Positions 12,674-24,371 of a stretch of DNA of 64,000 bases are shown in pieces. This DNA comes from Tubiluchus corallicola (Eukaryota; Priapulida; Priapulimorpha; Priapulimorphida; Tubiluchidae). The notes under the pieces were generated by a model. That model ran no database searches. It was not told where the DNA came from and saw nothing but the letters and a program-made list of their open reading frames with translations. The stretch's first letter is position 1, and the number at the start of each line of letters is the position of its first letter. A program made the position numbers and the translations under genes. The DNA is taken from assembly GCA_030141605.1 (NCBI GenBank), contig JAQGDQ010000020.1, forward strand, positions 186,001 through 250,000, written 5' to 3'.

Positions 12674-15600
12674 TCAAGCTTCACTCTCTGTTGGCTGGTT
12701 CCCAGTGTCATCTTCCAATATAGGAACGATCAAGTTGTCCTTGGACATCAGATTGTATTTCGTAACAAACATGGTAAACCTCTTACATAAGTGGGTGTCA
12801 TTCTAAACAGAAAAAACTCATTCAAAGAGTTCTGTAAACATCAAACCAGCAGTAAAATACAAAGCATGGTGTTTGTAAAGTGTCATTTAATTTAAATGAA
12901 AACATTTGCAAAACTACTTTTAGGCAACAAATTAAACAACTTTTATCTTAAAACCTACTGCCAACACTGGGCTAGAAAAACATTTTATCTATTATAATTT
13001 ACAGTAAACCTTTGATTAAATTGTTTAAACTTTTGTAATGTGGTAAGAGTAACATCTTTTTGACAAAGAGTTACTTTTCCAGTCAAGTAACTTAAACTGT
13101 AATTACACTTTCCTTGTAAAAATAAAGTAAAGACTGTTACTCACCTAACATAACTAGCTAACTTACAACTCTGTGTTGGTTATCAATATTTACAAGATGA
13201 AACTGCCTGACACACATAAGGCTAATTCATACAATGAATGGGCAAATTTTCATGAATTTATTCTTACTTAAATGCACTTAAATATAATGACATAATTATT
13301 AGAGTGTACAATAGCAGTATGTAATAAAAGACAATGGAAATTGGAAGGGCCTGGATTCAAATCCTCGACCTTGAGCAAAGAGAATGGGCATTGGCAAAGC
13401 AAGGCCTATGCAATGGCTCATCACATTGTTGTGCTTTTAGGTTTTCCATGCAGAGAGGAACACCAGAACAGTTAAATGTTTTCTACGTGTACTCTAAACA
13501 GCTAATGCTAGTACAAAGAAAATAGAAAACATGTATTTGTCTGTGCCAGGCTTAACTACTTAATGGTTGTTATTAGTGGTTAAGTTGTTCTTGCTTATCG
13601 AACATTCTTATTTGTTTGCACTTCTTTTCAGCAGGAGCAAAGTCATTTAGGCAAGAGCCAAACACTGGATAACACTTAAAGAAAACACACTGAATCTTAA
13701 ATAATGTGGTACATATTGTGTATGTTAGCCATAAAATGAGAAACTTATTGGTGATGGGGAAAATAAATTCTAGAAATACTAAGGAAAAGGCATACCTCAA
13801 ATTCATCAAAAAGTTCTCTGTGATGGAAATATGCATGGGAAAATATTCTGTACACACGTCGACATACAGAACCAAGTTTTGCTACTGAAGATTCTTTTAT
13901 ACTGACCCTGCAAAAACACATGTAACATTCACACCCTCAAAATAATTATCACTAGTATTACACAAATTAAAATGTGCAGGAAGACGCATCATAATTACAT
14001 AATGCCGAATATTGTAAAAGAGTAAAATATTTTTAACTTCACTGGTTAATTATATAGAGACAAACAATGAAACTAATGAATGCAGTAAAAAGTGAAAAAA
14101 AACAATAAGATTAAATACACAAAAAAAAAACTATTACAGATTGTTATGTAAATGTCAATACTGTCAATTAGTAGAAGCATTAATACCTGCTAGGGAAATA
14201 CTTGTTGCTGTTAAGCAAACATGCAGCTCCATCTAGTGTGTGTCTAGTGTAATCAATTGCTGGACACTGAAAGCAAATTTTCTGTTTAACAAAACTTTCA
14301 AAAAGCAGCAAGTCACTCTGAAATAATACACAGTTTAGAAGTTTAAATTATTGGAAAAAAAGCCATTTATTTTTATAATTTGCCATTGACTAGTATTTTC
14401 AGGTAAAAAAAAATAAACTCACTTCTTTAGGTGTTTTGTGTGCAGCACAGAGAAAAATCCATTGTTCAGTTGCTGTCATTTGCGTACAAGTTTCAGGCTG
14501 GCATTCACCCTAAGAACAACAAAAAGGCGTCAGTGAGTTGTTAGCAAAACTACCATACTTAATAACAAAAGTAGTAACAATCTTCAATACAGAAGGAGTG
14601 TAATCAATTATTGAATTTTATATTAATGTTTGTAAATTTAATCAATTGTAAACATTTGCTAAGCAATATATAAATAATAATAATAATAATAATAATAATA
14701 AACCAACAAATTAGATTTCTTGTTGTACCATTATCTTTTGGTTTATTGCTTTATAAATTTAATACAAATCACTAGGTCAGAAAGTGGTTAGTAAAAATGA
14801 ATAAGCTTTCCATTTTTCAAATGTTCTACCTTTTTCAATGAATAAAACAATATCAAAATGAAAATAATGGTCACTAAACGTATGCATATTATTTATAATA
14901 AAAATCCACGCTAGTTACACAAAGTTCATGTGAAATGCTCACTTACTTTAAAATTTTGAATGAAAGCAAAGAACTGCTATATAAACATTCAAATTACGGT
15001 GTCATATAAGCTTAAGTTCATAGACTTCAGATTAGCACTGTACCTGTAGTTTTACAGCCAGTCCATTTAGTTCTAAACAAAATTGACGAAGATGTTCATA
15101 TTTCCACACCCCTTCGTCCTGACCTTCTGGAGGTGTAAGAATTTCAGCTATGTTCATAGGATCTTTTCGTATTGTTTGCTGGATAAACTACATATGTAGA
15201 AACAGGTTTATAATGCTCGATGAATTCTGTAATAAGCTGCTTCGTTCTGTTTTTGTTACTGGATATTCAAATGCTTATATAATAGACCGACAATATACTG
15301 ATTATTAATAAGCTAGACAATATTATAGTTGAAGTATCAGAAATTCAATATAATTCCACTTAGCTGATGTTTCTTTATTAAACAGGTAAATCAAACTAAA
15401 GCAACAAAGTATTAGAATTTCATGTAACTGATGGGTACTGGAAAAATGTTTGTTATGTATTCAACGAGCATTTATATGCACATATTAATATGAAAATCCT
15501 ATAGTAACAATTTCAAATTCTTAAGCTAACCCAGCATCAACCAAACGTTGTTTGCTCGTACTTTATTTTAATATAAAATGCAGCTGTATGCTGTAACTAA

Positions 15601-18600
15601 TACTAATTTATATTGCTGGTATTAGAGCACTTAGATTGCATAGTTTCCAGCAACAACCCCCCAGATTTAGATGCAAATATGCAGCAAAAAAAATTTGATT
15701 TGGTTTATAATTAGTGATTAATTTACAATTCTAAATCTCGTCTAACGGAGGATCACAAACTGTTTCAAAAATTTAAATAGGACCATCCCGATATCGAGCA
15801 GAAAACTTAACTTTAAGTGAAAGCCAGAAGCTTAACACAGAAAACAGCAATTCGTCATGCTTTCATACTCAAACCGCAAAAAGAAAAACTTTAATCACAA
15901 TCAAACAAAAATATTAATTATTCTGATACCTGCTGTACAGCCAGTGTGCTATCCATTTCCTCAAATGGTTCTTCTGGCCATTTTGAAAAATCCTACAGAA
16001 AAATAATAATTTCATTTACACAGGTACACCATTTACTTTAGTTCAGAGTAATAATGATCTTTATTTAAAGTTGATTTTAAGTTCAACATACATCACGAGA
16101 GTCTGGCAATATGGCGTACCTTGGGAAAACTGAAACCACAACAACTTTGACACTTTTCCAAAGACATATAATTTTCAAAGTCTTCCAGAAAAATTCACAG
16201 TATTTTTTATCCCACAAAATTTGTACTGCTAAATTAATTTTTATTCTATATTTCAAGACAAGGAAGTCAAAGAAGTCAAGAATGAAATAAATGGTTTTAT
16301 AGACATATATTTAATACAAATAGTTCATAAACTGACAAAATGGAATTTGTAAAAAACTAAAACAGGTTCCATTCTTTAAATTAAATTACTGTACTGTACT
16401 AAATTATCTATGTTTAGTTTAATTAATGGAAGATATCACACTTTGTATACATTATACTGTAATTTCCACAATGATAAATTATGTGATGTATACCTTACCT
16501 GTATATATTTAGTGCTACTGTACTAAGTTACCTGTATGTACTCATACTAGGCACCTGAACTTATAAACACTTAAGTATAAATCTAGAAAAATATTTTTGT
16601 CTGCCATTAAACCATGGAATGTTGAACAATGAACATGCCTAGATGTGCAAAGCAGCATTCTGGATTAAGTATGAGAGAAGTAAGCTGTTAACTGGCCAAG
16701 AACACTCAAATCATTCAATAAGAGACTGCACCACACTGCATTACTAATTAATATAGTAGTGACCTGGTGTTAAGGCAGGGGGAGGTATTTTGTTAAAGGA
16801 AAGCAGGTAATTTGAAAGAAAATCCTCATTTTATTTTCTAAATTGCTTTGTCACTTAATAAGACATTCACTAGTTAGAGGTACTATGCGAATATTTACTT
16901 TTCAAACAATGAATGTTCATTCAGCCAATCTAGGTAATTTGTTAGTCCTTAGAAGTTTTTACTCACCAACAATAAGCCAAGCTCACCAGTGAGCACTAAT
17001 AAGCAGAAATGTAGTAAAACAGAATTTTAAGAAACTTCCATCCTAATGTCAAGCATCTGCTGTGTCAGATAATGGATAAAAAATTGTCTTGGAACAAGTA
17101 CAAGAGTAGGGATGTGCGGTTGCTATTACTGGGCGAACGTACAAGGCTTCACTAGTTTTTTTTATTTGGGACACTATAATAACTTTCCTGTTTTTGTTCA
17201 GGGTCTATTCTATTAACTGCGTAGGCCAAATAACAATGGCTCTGGCAAATCAATTTCTAGTACTGAATAGATACAGATTGTGAATCCTTATAGACATGAT
17301 AAAATAATGAATAAAAACCACTGTTAATTTTTCCAATAAATTTCTTCTTAATTTTCAACCCTAAAATTCTGAAATTTTTTCAAACACGAGAACCATCAGC
17401 CAACCCACTGGGCAGGCATTTAAGTCTGTGATATACACAGTCCAACAGTAGTCAGCAGCAGGAATTATAAGTGCGCTTGCAAACCAAAATCGTCAATAAG
17501 TTGGCATAACTAAAACTACGTTATGACGCTTCAAAGTAGAATGCACTAAAAATTTGGTCAAATATCAATTTTTTGTTTTTTATAAAATCAAATGTTAAAT
17601 ATATTGCACTTTTATATTCTGGCATCAAATTATCAAGATAATGTTCAAAAAGTACTAAAAATTTAATGTTATAAACCCCTATCCACTTTTCTGGCTAGAA
17701 ACTAGTAATGCAATTGTAAAAAACTTGTATTTTGAAACTCTGATAGTAGCTTGTGGAAGCAGCCATTTTGCTTCGGGTTTTTTTTGTTGCGAAGCCCAGA
17801 TCTTAATCAGGAAGTGCCATCTACTGGATTAAAACATAACTTCAATGTGTTCTTGCAAAGTCCATAGCAACCAACATTTGTGCGGTTGCTAAGTGTTTTG
17901 CAGAAACGTGATAAAAAACAATGGCTAACTTTAAAAGCGATTTTCTCAAGATTAAGTTTTTCAGTGCGCAGCCTACACTTCATCTTCAATGTGAATTATC
18001 TCAGCATAGAAATAACATAGAGTGATGAGCTTGGTATCAAAATGATCCTCACAAAATGGAAATTCAGGATATGTGAATAACTAGAAAAGCTTAATTGACA
18101 ATTATTTCACACTGAATCCAGCAAAACAATTTGTGGTCAATATCTTCAGCAGCATTAGCACAGTTAACTGTAAGCAACAGTAAGCCTTTTTACAATAAAA
18201 AGTATAAAGTTTACTCTTTAAAGTAAAAAAAATTGAACCAAAAACTTGCAATAAGAAAAAAGGCTTTAATGCCACTCTGACACACTTATTTAACGTACAT
18301 AATTCAGTTCAGGCACTCCTTACGACTTAACTGTTGAACAGTGATGCATCTTATATTTTTTGCACTCTAGTTGCATGCATCTGATATTCGGGAGCATTTT
18401 ATATTCTGTTTAATATATATAGAGCGTCTAATAATTATACTCTTCCTTTATAGTAATACTAACAGGAAGAATTCAAGATTCAAATGGTAAATCAGGTAAG
18501 TGACAGTTACATAGTGAATCAGTGCTAAGCCAATGTTTTATGTAGTTACTGCTGTCAATGTTGTTGCATTCCTGTAGCCTTATTCAGAATAAACTAAACT

Positions 18601-19185
18601 AAACTAAACAGTAAACTATTTTACCAACCTGAATTACTTCCAAGTTAAGGTGGCCTAACTCGGTACCATGACAACGGCATAAACTTCCTTTATATTTAGC
18701 CCACTAATGCTCATCTACATAACTTTGTGCAATGCTATAGTATACACCCTTCATGTGCCAACATAAATAAAAATTATAAAGACCACAAAAACTGCCTTAA
18801 CAGTTTTCGATGTGCTTAAGTTGAGGAAATGTTAATAATTTAGTTTTTTTACCTTCAGAATAACAATCACAGATAGTATATAACAATGAGTTACAAAGTT
18901 TAGAGAAGACATAAGAACTTTTATTTCACACATAACAAGATATGCAGATCGTAGTCAGTTGACAAGTAAATATTTAAATAATGTGGGGAAAGGGAACGAC
19001 CATACGGTCTTCTGCTCCCTTTCCCCTAGAAGGGCGCCGAAAACTACAGCGTTTTTATTTCAGTGATCGGTTAATGTTATCCCGGTTAGTTAGAAGTGTT
19101 AAACTACCTCAGCCTTAGTTCCTGGCCGATTTCTTCTCAAAACAACGATTGCATCCGACATTTTGGTTTCTTCCGTATGTTCCAT
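12674..19185 (-). CDS. MOB4: MOB kinase activator-like 4 (phocein/MOB4)
   Basis: MOB4 is the Mob subunit of the STRIPAK phosphatase-kinase complex, acting in cytoplasm and Golgi-linked trafficking and opposing Hippo signalling. Seven minus-strand exons join in frame with GT-AG introns: 19185-19108, 15992-15930, 15187-15044, 14509-14423, 14266-14187, 13907-13796, 12802-12674 (TGA). The protein is 230 aa, or 222 aa from the second in-frame ATG at 19161; animal MOB4 is about 225 aa. Family landmarks: [20 protein letters not shown], the Mob zinc ligands in GECQPETC and [38 protein letters not shown] and the terminal ESEA. The first ATG has G at -3 and +4 and an in-frame TGA upstream, so the frame cannot extend much further; homologues align nearer the second ATG. 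Intron 1 is about 3.1 kb. Confidence 0.96.
14672..14702. repeat. (TAA)n microsatellite
   Basis: About nine to ten consecutive AAT/TAA units in the MOB4 intron between the exons at 15187-15044 and 14509-14423. Confidence 0.95.
18983..19027. other. Inverted repeat (hairpin) in MOB4 intron 1
   Basis: An 11-base arm GGGGAAAGGGA is followed, after about 20 bases, by its exact complement TCCCTTTCCCC. The spacer itself holds GACC...GGTC. It sits about 80 bases inside intron 1, just downstream of MOB4 exon 1 on the minus strand. It could form a stem-loop in DNA or RNA; function unknown. Confidence 0.7.
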
Positions 19186-22100
19186 AACAACAAAGAAATC
19201 TGACCGCGCAGTATGCACCGATCAGTTAACTTCCGTCCTACAACGCGCACCTTGAATGAAACCAGAGAGACAAATTATGATTAGTTACATATTTACAAAA
19301 AAAACATTACACTCAAAATTGTACAACGAAAAATAAACACAATAAATAAATAATTTAGCGAAAAATAACAATATTAACTTTCAAATTTTTACTCAATAAT
19401 AGAAAATACTATAAAAGAATACCACTGATCACTATAGTGACCAATTATAATTGCAAAACAAGCACATTTTTAAATGGCTGTGTAATGATAACGACTTTTA
19501 TCAGACTGTGTATACGTTCTTTAACGCAAAGTTGACAAAAATGCTGTAGTTTTCAGCATTTTTATATTTTCTTAAGCACATCGAGTTGAGGTGGATGGGT
19601 TTTTTCTGGTCTTTACAGTTTATATTTGTACTGGCACGTGAAGGGTGTACAGCAGTGCGCAAAGTCATGTAGTCGAGCATTAGTGGGTTAAACCTGAAGG
19701 AAGTTTATTAAAGTTAACATAACATGTCATGGAATCAATTCATAAGTTCACCAGCAGCACATCACAACATCTCACATGATCGGTACGTAAATTTTACGTT
19801 AACACAGTATTCACTCACACATTGAAGTAAATAACCTCAGTATACACGTATCGTCACCTTAGTTTCAGTTAATTTTCTTGCCAGTGTATTTATTTTATTT
19901 CAGACCCCCCTTTAAAGTAGTCAGCTCTCGCATATAAGTATAATGAAACGTCTATAAAATCCTTTTTTCTTTTTGCTACACTGACTGCATTTCCTTCTCA
20001 AATGGCTAATGTCATAGGCTAAAATTGATTGATTAGTATAGCAATGCGAAAAATATGGCTCCCACACAGTGACACAACTGTATGCTTCGCTCTCTCAAGT
20101 CGGACTTCACAATCTCCAAATTTGTTCATCAACACCAAGGCTGAACTGTTGCCTACTTTGCATCAGCATCGAATTACTTAAGAAAACCGATTTCGCAATA
20201 TTGGGTGTGGCTCTACTAGACGCCTGCCATCTTCTTGTAATTTCAACCGAAACTCTGTAATAATAAATAATAATAATAAAACCTTTTCATCACAATTTTT
20301 TCCAATAAATCACTATCTAACATTTTACCATCCAATATCTCAATTGTCGAAAGCCACTTCAAAGAAGATCTTGACATTTATCCACATTTGTTAGTATTCA
20401 ACATAGATACTGGAGAAGAATGAAATCTTAGTGTTCCATTTGCTTGTGCAGGCGGGCTGCTGCTATTTGCCAGGTTATTTTTTAATGGCTCCCTGAATGC
20501 ACCTAGCATTTCATGATGTCAAATTACCATTCTTAGAACATTTATTGATGCATATCGTTTAGTTTACTGTTGTTTTGAAGGCAGACTTGCCAGTTTCGTG
20601 AATAAACCACTAGCAGTATGCAATTATAGCAGATAAACAGCAAAATTAATCTATGATCCACAATACTGACAATAAAGGCCTGTTCAGTCTGTCTAATGTT
20701 CACTAGTTTACCCACTATTGCAAGCAACCTTGGCAATACAATTTATTCTGTTATGCAGTTACAAAGTATGTGAAATTCTCTACTTATACGTGTAAGACTT
20801 TTTTCAGGTGTTTCCCCCGAAAAATAATTAAAACCCTAGTTGTAAGTAACGATGCTTTCGAGGGAATCAAAACCTTCGCTATAGCTTAAATAACAATAAT
20901 AAGTCACCGAGGTTTCCTGTTGGCTGGAAAAAGAAAGAAGCCATACAACCTGTTAAATGCTCATCAGTACATTCTTTTGTTGTTATTAATGATAATGGGT
21001 GCGTGTCGGTGTGGACGTGCTAATTTAACACAAGCAGTGGTAAATTACTACTGGATACAATAATAGTACTATGATTAATGCAACAATACTGAACCACTGT
21101 TTCTTGTAGAAGGTTACCCGTATGTTTTCAAGAAGTATTGCAATATAATGAGCTGGGCATGTCTCTCCTTGAATTACTGCTCCGATTATATATATATATA
21201 TATATATATATCCCCCAAGTTTGCAGACTGTGCTAGTTATATAGGCAGTTGGCATAGAGGCTTCACATTTTAGTATTGAAGGCATGCCAGGTTCTCTATT
21301 GTTTCAGCAGTACCCTGATGTAATAAATTGGCATGATACTTTTTGTTGTGCACTATTACTCATTTTTTACACTCCTGTAGCAAAAAGTTATGTGTAACGC
21401 TCATTCATCCAGTAATTCCTGTATTACTATTCAATTCAATTCAATTTAATTCAAGTTGATTTTCTCAATAACAGTTAAAAATTCGACATGATTTATTAAG
21501 ATTTTAATGCAACTGAGAAAGGCCTATTGGTCACTTGATTTTTACATGTAATACATGTTTACTTACAGGCACATGACATTTTTGGTGATTATTATAAAAA
21601 AACATTACAGTATTAAAAATAGATTGTGCATACTTAATCACTTAATCTAGTCAAATTTTTAAAGAATGGAGAAATAGTAAGAGACAATTTCATGATACCT
21701 GAATACAAGGTTACATTTTAAATAATAATAATAGTTATACTATAATTATGCATAAATTTATGATAAAAATGAAACAGACACAGTAATGTCAAAATGCAAT
21801 ACAAAAACAAATCAATAAATATATCTCATATCAAATGAAAACAGAAAAAGCAAACAAAATTCTGCAAAGCAAACAAAAATTATCAAAGAATAAAATGATT
21901 ATATCAAGCAAAACTCAATTCAACTCAAGGTAAAAAGAAGTTATCACAAGCAAAGCAAAACAGAATTCAGCTTAAAGCAAGAAATTATATCAAGCAAAAG
22001 CAACAAAAAATCAACTCAAGGCAGGACTTAAGTAAAGCTATTCGTAGCAGTCCAGCAGAAAATGTAATAATCCCTCTAGTCGTTATTATTATGGAATGCT

Positions 22101-22341
22101 GAGTCGAATTCACAGTCTTCTCTACAATAAAACAATATAAACTGAACAGGTTAGCTCAGAGTAAACTTGTCATCATTCAGGCTCTTGCCTTTTGCGTGCC
22201 TCTGTTACGGCTTTTGCTTGTCATGCATGATAAATTTGTGTAACTTAATTATTAAATTTTTAAATACACTTTTTATGTGTATAATCTGTAAAAGAGAAAT
22301 ATCGCTATTTATTAGTTTGTCATTACATTTCATTTAGTTAC
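19186..22341. other. Intergenic region between divergent MOB4 and PSMB3
   Basis: MOB4 is read leftward from here and PSMB3 rightward, so promoters of both lie in or beside this stretch. A 12-base palindrome TCACTATAGTGA lies near 19429-19440. Positions 21420-22060 are low complexity with recurring TTCAATTCAA and AAGCAAACAAAA/TATCAAGCAAAA motifs. No conserved exon was recognised. Confidence 0.5.
21185..21211. repeat. (TA)n microsatellite
   Basis: An uninterrupted run of TA dinucleotides in the MOB4-PSMB3 intergenic region. Confidence 0.95.
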
Positions 22342-22344
22342 CAT
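22342..22344 (+). other. Candidate PSMB3 exon 1 end (ATG followed by GTAAGT)
   Basis: PSMB3 exon 2 begins in phase 0 with AGT ATA CTT (Ser-Ile-Leu). Animal beta-3 proteins begin Met-Ser-Ile, so exon 1 should end exactly at ATG before a donor. Here TTACC ATG is followed by the ideal donor GTAAGT. The resulting intron 1 would be about 2 kb and contain both the reverse-transcriptase remnant and the MITE-like element. A rival site is at 23752-23754. RNA reads are needed to choose. Confidence 0.4.
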
Positions 22345-22480
22345 GGTAAGTCTAATATTTATTTACCCTCAATATTTATTAATTCATAAATTGAATTCCC
22401 TCGCATAGTTAAACAGTATCTAAAAGTTGAAGCTGTGAAAAAGTGTGATGATATGATAAAACTGAGATTTATGGAAAATA

Positions 22481-22825
22481 GTGTGGAAATTTTGGGAACA
22501 GGCAATAAATTATGTGATGGAGTGTGATGAAAAAACTGTGTATGAAATTACTGAATTGAAATTAAAGATGATCAAATTAAAGTGTAATTATAAAAATAAG
22601 TGTAAGGATGATTTAATCTGTCCACTGTGTGCGAAGGAGTGTGATACGAATGAATATCTGTTGAAATGTGAAGTAGCTAAAAAGTGTTTGGAAATCGTAA
22701 TGAACGAAGCAGATCTATGTTCAGTAAACACGGGCACACTAGTACTGCTAGTAGTAAGAGTCAATGCTTGGATCAGACAAGTGATAAAATTTAGAGAAAT
22801 CTTGGGGCTCAGTGTAGAGGTGTAA
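22481..22825 (+). pseudogene. Remnant of a reverse-transcriptase C-terminal region (retroelement fragment)
   Basis: A 114-residue open frame has the pattern common to the C-terminal tail of non-LTR reverse transcriptases: a basic stretch (LKCNYKNKCKDDLICPLC) leading into a CPLC-x8-EYLLKC zinc-knuckle-like Cys cluster. No catalytic reverse-transcriptase motifs (such as the YxDD box) or endonuclease are visible nearby, so this is a short decayed piece and not an active element. It lies upstream of PSMB3 and may fall inside that gene's first intron. The assignment rests on motif resemblance only. Confidence 0.5.
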
Positions 22826-23585
22826 GATCAACAGCGTGACAGGATGCACTTTTCTTTTTGGCTTGCTCCTTTATGATGTGGATATACAGAGCTTGACAGA
22901 AATATCAGAATAGCCTCTGTGAATCGCCTCACAGATGTATCAGCTTAGTGTGGATGCAAGTCTCTGACTATTATGATGATAATATGCGTGTAATATTCAG
23001 TGGTAATTGTAAATTACGACATATTGTATTTTATTAAGATTCTGCTTCACGGCAGAATGTTCTTGTTAATATTGTTTTATTTGTTTTCGTAATAAGACCA
23101 ACAGAGCTTCTTCGTGGCATTTTGCTTCTGTAATTACTAGTGTCTCTCTCCACAAGTTTGCAAGGGCTAAACACTGTACTGATTGTATTCTTCGTCATAG
23201 TTTCCATCCATATCTGCTCCTGCAAAAAATTTTCTGCAACATATACAATCTTCCACAGAGTTTGATGCCTTCAACAGTTTTAATGCAGTAGATGACTCTG
23301 TTCTGTCAATTAACGAAGCACTTGAATAATTCTTTCATATGTTTGACAGTATTCTAAAGTATGAATGACCATTTAAGATACTATCAAGGAAGTAAGCAGA
23401 AATATTTAGGAAACCTTGGATAATGCCTAGGGTCCTTGACCGTAGGAGCGGTTATTATTCACCATACAACTTTCCATGCCCCTGCCCTACATTGTGAATT
23501 TAACTCGAAGTCCTAGGTGTTGAAAGGTTATCAAATGCCTGACTAGTTTCCAGTGTCCTTGACCTTGTCGTTTATCACTCCAGTT

Positions 23586-24265
23586 TTAAAGCACAAGAAA
23601 ACCTTTCACATCATAAAGCTTAAAAATTCGTCTCCAAATTTTATGCCACTTATGTACTACCTTTTCATATGCATGGCTTGCATCGGCCGTAACGCTGTAT
23701 AAGACATGTAAATTTAAACTCCCGCGATGGCCGTTAGGCACAGCCATTTTAATGGTAGGTCGTTTGAAACAAGTCTTGATAACATTGAGTAAAGTTTGAA
23801 AAAATAATCAGAGCATTAATAGCATACATGTTGCTAATTAAGTAAAATTTTAAATTACTGTATCTTGTCAATAAGATTAAAAATACGTTTTTGGTTAGTG
23901 AGTGTCGCACCCTGGAGGGTGTGTCAGTGACATTTTACCGACTGGCACAAGCATTTTAAATTATTAGTCTAGTTAGATAAGTCTTTCCAGCAGGTAAGTG
24001 AACTGCTAAGTAATATAGATTTGCACGGAAAGTTTTTTGGGTCACAATTTAACATTGCCCTTTCTTCCCTTGATTTACATGGCATAGTGACGTCATGGAA
24101 TGGCACCGTCGAAACAGTATTGCGGGAGATTTAAAATGCAAACAAACGAAAATTCCTTTCAACGCGAACACGATTGTATGTGCATAAAATTGTTGTAAAG
24201 CAATATCATTTTTCAAGGCGATTTTTCTGAAACCTACTTCAGGTGCCCCTTTTCTTGTCCTTTAA
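23586..24265 (+). mobile_element. MITE-like element, copy A (TTAA ends)
   Basis: The roughly 680-bp block starts at TTAA-AGCACAAGAAAA and ends with the inverted counterpart TTTTCTTGTCCT-TTAA. The ends thus form imperfect terminal inverted repeats with TTAA as the likely target duplication, as in piggyBac-type elements. Diverged same-strand copies occur at 30436 and 35488. It encodes no evident protein. Inside is a perfect CRE-like palindrome TGACGTCA near 24089-24096. It lies just 5' of PSMB3 exon 2, so it is in or near that gene's first intron or promoter. Confidence 0.7.
23752..23754 (+). other. Alternative PSMB3 exon 1 end (ATG followed by GTAGGT), inside the MITE-like repeat
   Basis: An ATG followed by a good donor (GTAGGT) is in the right phase for PSMB3 exon 2, giving an intron of about 617 bases. 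Upstream is GCCATTTT, resembling a reversed YY1-like ATGG core. The same ATGGTAGGTCG occurs in the repeat copies at about 30605 and 35578, so it belongs to the repeat. If used, a transposon-like element would provide the PSMB3 start codon; otherwise the match is chance. Confidence 0.3.
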
Positions 24266-24371
24266 GCCCCTTTATTAATCTTAATTTCTACTAACCTTGT
24301 ATATTTAATGGTTTATTGTTTTATTTTGATGTATAAGTAGGTGCTGCATTTAAATATTTGATCTTTTTCAG

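Noticed and set aside
13335-13400. Possible tRNA-derived SINE with a B-box-like GGATTCAAATCC
   Set aside because: No matching A box or cloverleaf could be drawn, and no second copy was seen in the window.
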